A DNA stretch of 64,000 nt, from NCBI RefSeq assembly GCF_028553805.1, contig NZ_CP067140.1, positions 434,001 through 498,000 of the forward strand. Reading direction: 5' to 3'. The position numbers and the translations under genes are program-made. Position 1 is the first letter of the stretch. Each line of letters opens with the position of its first letter. The notes beneath the pieces were generated by a model that made no database searches, was not told the origin of the DNA, and saw nothing but the letters and a program-made list of their open reading frames with translations. Positions 60,576-64,000 of this stretch are shown piece after piece. The DNA comes from Paracoccus saliphilus. GTDB taxonomy: Bacteria; Pseudomonadota; Alphaproteobacteria; Rhodobacterales; Rhodobacteraceae.

Positions 60576-61238
60576 CTATTCGGGCTGCCGCAATGCGCTA
60601 ACCTGCGTCACCAATGCCGAAGCGTCATTCGCAAAGACCAATGCGACGCCGTTCGGTCCCGACCTGACGCCTTCGATCCTGGCATAGACGCCGACGTCGG
60701 ACTCGGCGATCACATCACCGGCCTGCATGCTCTCGATCCGGAAGGAATACCGGCCATCGGGCAGTTTCTGCCCCGATGCGTCACGCCCAAACCAATCCAC
60801 CGGACCGGTGCCCGTTCCGATCATCTCGCGCGTCATCTCGCGCCCCTCTGCATCCAGCACGATCAGCGCGACATCGTCGGCGCGGGGATCGGGGGCGATG
60901 TCCAGCGTCAAGGCTTCGTCTCCGAACCAGACGGGTGCCGTGCTGAGTGCCTCCTTGCCGATCCAGCCGGCGGTTTGTCCCAATCCGCCTGCGCCCGTCT
61001 GCGTGATCATTTCGCCTAACAGCTTGTTCGTATGAGCCTGCTGTTCCACGCCCGAAAACGTCGCAAGCTGCACGGCGAATTCGCTGCCTTCCATGGGGTT
61101 GAGCGGATCCTGATTCTGGATCTGCGTCGTCAACAATCTCAGGAAGGTGGAGAAATCGGCGTTCGTACTGATTCCCGGTGGAGTCGGGGATGATGTCGTG
61201 AAGCCGTTCGCTGTCCTGTTTTCCGTCGCGGTAATCAT
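60576..61238 (-). CDS. flgD: Flagellar hook-capping protein
   Basis: Hook assembly scaffold of 220 aa. The diagnostic N-terminal block is FSTFLRLLTTQIQNQDPLNPMEGSEFAVQLATFSGVEQQAHTNKLL, followed by the FlgD Ig-like segment WFGRDASGQKLPDGRYSFRIESM. It caps the growing hook and is needed for FlgE polymerisation. It lies 11 nt after fliK on the same strand. Confidence 0.93.
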   Translation of the reverse strand: MITATENRTANGFTTSSPTPPGISTNADFSTFLRLLTTQIQNQDPLNPMEGSEFAVQLATFSGVEQQAHTNKLLGEMITQTGAGGLGQTAGWIGKEALSTAPVWFGDEALTLDIAPDPRADDVALIVLDAEGREMTREMIGTGTGPVDWFGRDASGQKLPDGRYSFRIESMQAGDVIAESDVGVYARIEGVRSGPNGVALVFANDASALVTQVSALRQPE

Positions 61239-61249
61239 GCGCGCGTCCT

Positions 61250-62587
61250 TTACACTCTGATGTCAATTCGTTGGCTTCCCGTCCGCATCGGCAGAACGGG
61301 CGCCGCATGATCCAGGTCGGTCTGAACATATTTCCCGTGCTGATCGGAATCGCCTCTTTCTAACGGCCATTCCGGAGCTGCCTTGCCCTCGGGGTCTTCG
61401 CGGCGTCCTCCCTGGAAATTCAAGGTCGTGTCGGCCAGGCCTTCGTCGTTGAACTGCTGCAACAGCGTATCCGAATTGCGGCGCATCTGGTCGAGAATGT
61501 CTGGCCGCTCGGCCCAGATTGTCAGATGCGGCGCGCGGTCATGACCTGTCAGGACCATCCGGACCCGGCCCAGCTCTTCCGGAGAAAGCATGATTTCGAC
61601 CATCTCATCGCGCATTGTGACGACTGCATCCGTGATTTGGCGCAGTACCGATCCGGTGTAGGCTATTGGCGAGCGTGTGCTGATTTGCAGCCCTGCCTCC
61701 GATGTCGATGCCTGATCGCTGATCGCAGGCGGGGGCGCGGACAGGTCGGGTGATCCGATGGCCGAGGGAATGGCCCTCTGTACTGCGATGCCTGTGGTCG
61801 AATCGACGGAATTGAGGCCGATATTTGTTGTCGGAATATCGGATGAGGGAGCATATGAGCCGGAATCATCTGCTCCGGCGGCTGGTGGAGTGGGCATCGT
61901 GGAAGCTTCTCGCGTTGCGATCGGGCCGGAATTTAGTCTTGTGATCCGGGCTGAATCACCTTCGGAATAGTCGGAGGGGGCAGGGTTTGCCGCATCCGAT
62001 ACGACTGCAGGCGCCCGCAAGGCCAGCTCGCGCCCGGCAACGGGCTGCAGCGCTGTTCCATGGGCAGAAACGGGGGGCTCAGCGCTATCCTTTTCTATCT
62101 CCAGCGTTTCGCCGACTGAATCTGCGACCGTGGCCCTCTTTTCAAATTCTGCAGTGGATTCCACAGACCTGAAGCCTGTAGCGACATCAGGTACGGTATC
62201 TACGGCCTGATGCGTGTCCGGCGAAACCGGTGCATGCTCTCTCCCGACGAAATTAGTTTCCCATCGATCAGGTCGGATGACTTCGTCAGTATAGTCCCCC
62301 GCCGGATCGGCGCGTAGCGACGCCGTCATGCCCGACCAGCCTTCCAGAATTTCAGCGACAGGTTCTGTGTCGGCTACACGATTGCCTTCGCCCTCGGGAA
62401 CTGTCAGTTGAATCGTTTCCGTTTCAGATGGAAGCAGGGGATGCGCACTCGTTTCCAGGGCCTGAAAAAACTCGATCGAGGGGAGGGTATCGGTTCGAGG
62501 ATCGATTTCCACCGTGGGACCGATTTGCAAAGCCGGCATGTCTTTACCGGTGTCGGCGGAGATAATCTGAGGGATAATCAAATCCAT
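61250..62587 (-). CDS. fliK: Flagellar hook-length control protein
   Basis: Protein of 445 aa. The long N-terminal part is Ser/Thr/Pro/Asp-rich and poorly ordered. The C-terminal Flg_hook domain is recognisable: MRDEMVEIMLSPEELGRVRMVLTGHDRAPHLTIWAERPDILDQMRRNSDTLLQQF. FliK sets hook length and switches export specificity. I start at the ATG at 62587 (MDLIIPQI); a 19-codon extension is possible, since the ribosome site for either start is weak. Confidence 0.85.
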   Translation of the reverse strand: MDLIIPQIISADTGKDMPALQIGPTVEIDPRTDTLPSIEFFQALETSAHPLLPSETETIQLTVPEGEGNRVADTEPVAEILEGWSGMTASLRADPAGDYTDEVIRPDRWETNFVGREHAPVSPDTHQAVDTVPDVATGFRSVESTAEFEKRATVADSVGETLEIEKDSAEPPVSAHGTALQPVAGRELALRAPAVVSDAANPAPSDYSEGDSARITRLNSGPIATREASTMPTPPAAGADDSGSYAPSSDIPTTNIGLNSVDSTTGIAVQRAIPSAIGSPDLSAPPPAISDQASTSEAGLQISTRSPIAYTGSVLRQITDAVVTMRDEMVEIMLSPEELGRVRMVLTGHDRAPHLTIWAERPDILDQMRRNSDTLLQQFNDEGLADTTLNFQGGRREDPEGKAAPEWPLERGDSDQHGKYVQTDLDHAAPVLPMRTGSQRIDIRV

Positions 62588-62697
62588 TGGCTGGCGGTCC
62601 CACGCTTGAAATCCTGATTTCTTGTAAGCCGCACTCCTTACCAATTATTTACCTGGCGAAGCTAAAACTGCCACGGTCCAATATGCAGGAGAACAGG

Positions 62698-62931
62698 ATG
62701 CAGATTGCTTCACTAACAACGACTCCGCCCGCAGGGGGAGATGCAGCGCCTCTCCAGGATCGTCTCGAGCAAGCGTTTCTTGAAGAGATGCTGAAATATT
62801 GTAACCCGCAAGCCTCCAAGGGAAGCTTTGCCGGTGGGCATGGGGAGGAACATTTTTCCAGTTTCCTGAATCAGGAATATGCGAGGCTTCTTTCCGCGCG
62901 TCTTGATCTGAGGCTCGGAGAATTGCGATGA
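62698..62931 (+). CDS. flgJ: FlgJ-like rod-binding protein
   Basis: Small protein of 77 aa matching the N-terminal rod-binding domain of FlgJ, without the C-terminal muramidase: LEQAFLEEMLKYCNPQASKGSFAGGHGEEHFSSFLNQEYARLL. Such single-domain forms are common in alphaproteobacteria. The ATG at 62698 is chosen because GGAGA lies just upstream; an in-frame ATG 15 nt earlier has no site. It overlaps the next gene by 4 nt. Confidence 0.8.
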   Translation: MQIASLTTTPPAGGDAAPLQDRLEQAFLEEMLKYCNPQASKGSFAGGHGEEHFSSFLNQEYARLLSARLDLRLGELR

Positions 62932-63245
62932 GTGTTTCACTGGTCAAGCATCTGTCGGCCGCGCGTGCGGCAATCGTCGCCGGGAATATGGAACTGGCGC
63001 TCGACAAGATAGAACGGTTTTCAGCGGCTGCGGACCAATCCCCGCCGGACGAGGCTTTGAAACAGGAGCTGCGGGCGGCGATCGACGAATTGCATGAATT
63101 GGCTGAAGCCTCCCTGCGTGGCACCAAGGCGGCAATCGAGCAGGTTCACGAGATCATCCAGGCGGCGCGAACACTGCAGACATATGATGACATGGGGCAG
63201 CGGCAGATTGCCTCTACAGTTGCAGCCCTGCCGCGCAGATTCTGA
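62928..63245 (+). CDS. Small helical flagellar-locus protein, FlgN-like
   Basis: Helical protein of 105 aa with coiled-coil character (MELALDKIERFSAAADQ, LKQELRAAIDELHELAEASLRGTKAAIEQVHEIIQAARTL). Size, helical content and overlap with the rod-protein gene (ATGA) fit a FlgN-type export chaperone, but sequence evidence for the family is weak. It is probably co-translated with the flgJ-like gene. Confidence 0.6.
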   Translation: MSVSLVKHLSAARAAIVAGNMELALDKIERFSAAADQSPPDEALKQELRAAIDELHELAEASLRGTKAAIEQVHEIIQAARTLQTYDDMGQRQIASTVAALPRRF

Positions 63246-63371
63246 CGGCGCTGCTTTTGGCAGGTTCCGCTTAAAGCGTTTTAGACCAATGCTTTCTGGT
63301 CGTCCGGCGAGAAGACGGCTCACGCCGGGTTCACAGGATTGCGGTTGAATAAAATTGTCGCGAACCCGCAG

Positions 63372-63394
63372 AAGGCAACGAGGCGGGTTGCCTT
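63372..63394. repeat. Hairpin in the 217-bp gap before the last gene
   Basis: AAGGCAAC and GTTGCCTT form a perfect 8-bp stem around a 7-nt loop. No T tract follows directly, although TTTGTCTTTT lies 10 nt further on. It could be a weak terminator for the FlgJ/FlgN-like pair. The rest of the gap shows nothing recognisable. Confidence 0.45.
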
Positions 63395-63462
63395 GGCGTA
63401 TTTGTCTTTTCATAATCCAGCCGCAGTCGGAATATTCTGCCGATATTAGCTAATGGATTGAT

Positions 63463-64000
63463 ATGAGCCCTTCTGATCAGGACGATACAACAGAAAGGCC
63501 GCGACGGACACTTCGTGAAGAAGACCCGCGAGCGCTGTTCGTACAGCTTCAAAGTCTGGCCGATCTGGTCAAGTTGAGTCCGCGCGAGGACGAGGACGGG
63601 CTGCGGTTTCTTGCCCGGTTGCGGGCCTCGACGACTCCGGAAGAGGCGGTGACCTATACGGCTTTCGCGGCCTTGCCCACCAATGCGGCTGGCTGGGGCT
63701 ATGAATGCCTGCGCCTGATGGCGGATCATCTGCACCCGCAAGAGCGTCCGATGATGCAGAAGATCGCGGCGTGGCTGGCCAATCCGACCACCCGGCTGCG
63801 CCACGACATCATGAAAGAGGCGCTCTGGGCACCGGCGCGCGGGCCGTCCGTCCTGCTGGGGCTTGCGGTCGGCTGGTCGACGGGAAAGCCTGCGCCGAAT
63901 GATCCAGAGCCTGCCCCGGCGCACAAGGCTCCGGTTGCGATCAACAGTGCCGTGTTGTCCTGTCTTGCGCGCGTACCGCTGTCGCAGCGCTCGGTTTATC
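63463..64000 (+). CDS. Unrecognised protein, partial (runs off the window)
   Basis: An open frame from the ATG at 63463 to the end of the window encodes 179 residues and continues. It begins MSPSDQDDTTERPRRTLREED and contains LRASTTPEEAVTYTAFAALPTNAAGWGYECLRLMADHL and IAAWLANPTTRLRHDIMKEALW. It is helical and without a signal peptide; a hydrophobic stretch (PSVLLGLAVGWSTG) near residue 128 is too short to call membrane. A conserved family limited to this bacterial group is likely, but I do not recognise it. The position next to flagellar genes suggests, without proving, a link. Confidence 0.8.
   Translation, partial: MSPSDQDDTTERPRRTLREEDPRALFVQLQSLADLVKLSPREDEDGLRFLARLRASTTPEEAVTYTAFAALPTNAAGWGYECLRLMADHLHPQERPMMQKIAAWLANPTTRLRHDIMKEALWAPARGPSVLLGLAVGWSTGKPAPNDPEPAPAHKAPVAINSAVLSCLARVPLSQRSVY

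Overview
The window reads as a high-GC alphaproteobacterial chromosome segment, most like Rhodobacteraceae and probably Paracoccus or a close relative. The reasons are the DUF2853 and DUF2125 proteins, three complete TRAP-type or phosphonate uptake loci, a rhodobacteral-style phosphonate (C-P lyase) locus with a long second PhnE, and a family of short G/C-rich intergenic repeats ending in GATATTT...ATGAAGAAGAA. No rRNA, tRNA, CRISPR array, integrase or insertion sequence was seen.

Layout. 1-3562: end of an amino-acid ABC binding protein, then a TRAP transporter (dctPQM). 3650-13804: housekeeping genes (DUF2853, enoyl-CoA hydratase, DUF2125, PmbA/TldE, a CysQ-like phosphatase, an EamA exporter, HU, AMP nucleosidase, an SDR and a UbiH-type hydroxylase). 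14189-24234: a second TRAP transporter and a LysR regulator facing a P450/ferredoxin/ferredoxin reductase/aldehyde dehydrogenase/ThDP-enzyme operon. This looks like a self-contained uptake-and-degradation system, probably for an aromatic substrate that is not identified. 24298-35909: phosphonate uptake (phnC, phnD, phnE, phnE2), a hexapeptide acyltransferase, phnF, and the C-P lyase operon phnGHIJKLNM, with a Pho box and a PhnF-type operator. 35922-42646 (minus): hydantoinase-type hyuA and hyuB, an SDR, an FAD oxidoreductase and a LysR regulator. 42860-50596 (minus): alkylsulfatase, TetR regulator, aldehyde dehydrogenase, acyl-CoA ligase and a GMC alcohol dehydrogenase. Together these spell a route from alkyl sulfate through fatty alcohol, aldehyde and acid to acyl-CoA. 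50955-55260: aidB, an N-terminally truncated family III CoA transferase and a ThDP enzyme. 55511-60532: a TTC38-like protein, OpgC, OpgG and a secreted esterase, an osmoregulated periplasmic glucan locus without opgH. 60576-64000: flagellar genes (flgD, fliK, a FlgJ-like rod protein, a FlgN-like protein) and an unrecognised protein that runs off the end.

The most unusual non-coding feature is a dispersed element of about 142 bp, present twice (14023-14164 and 50712-50854). Each copy has GCAAC...GTTGC ends, five tandem 11-bp units (consensus CTGTGTACNNN) and a CCCAGCATTT(A/G)CTGGG hairpin. The spacing is almost invariant although the sequences have diverged. It fits no standard feature class. 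A second repeat family lies at four sites, one of them inside the 5' end of phnK, where it is translated as an N-terminal extension.
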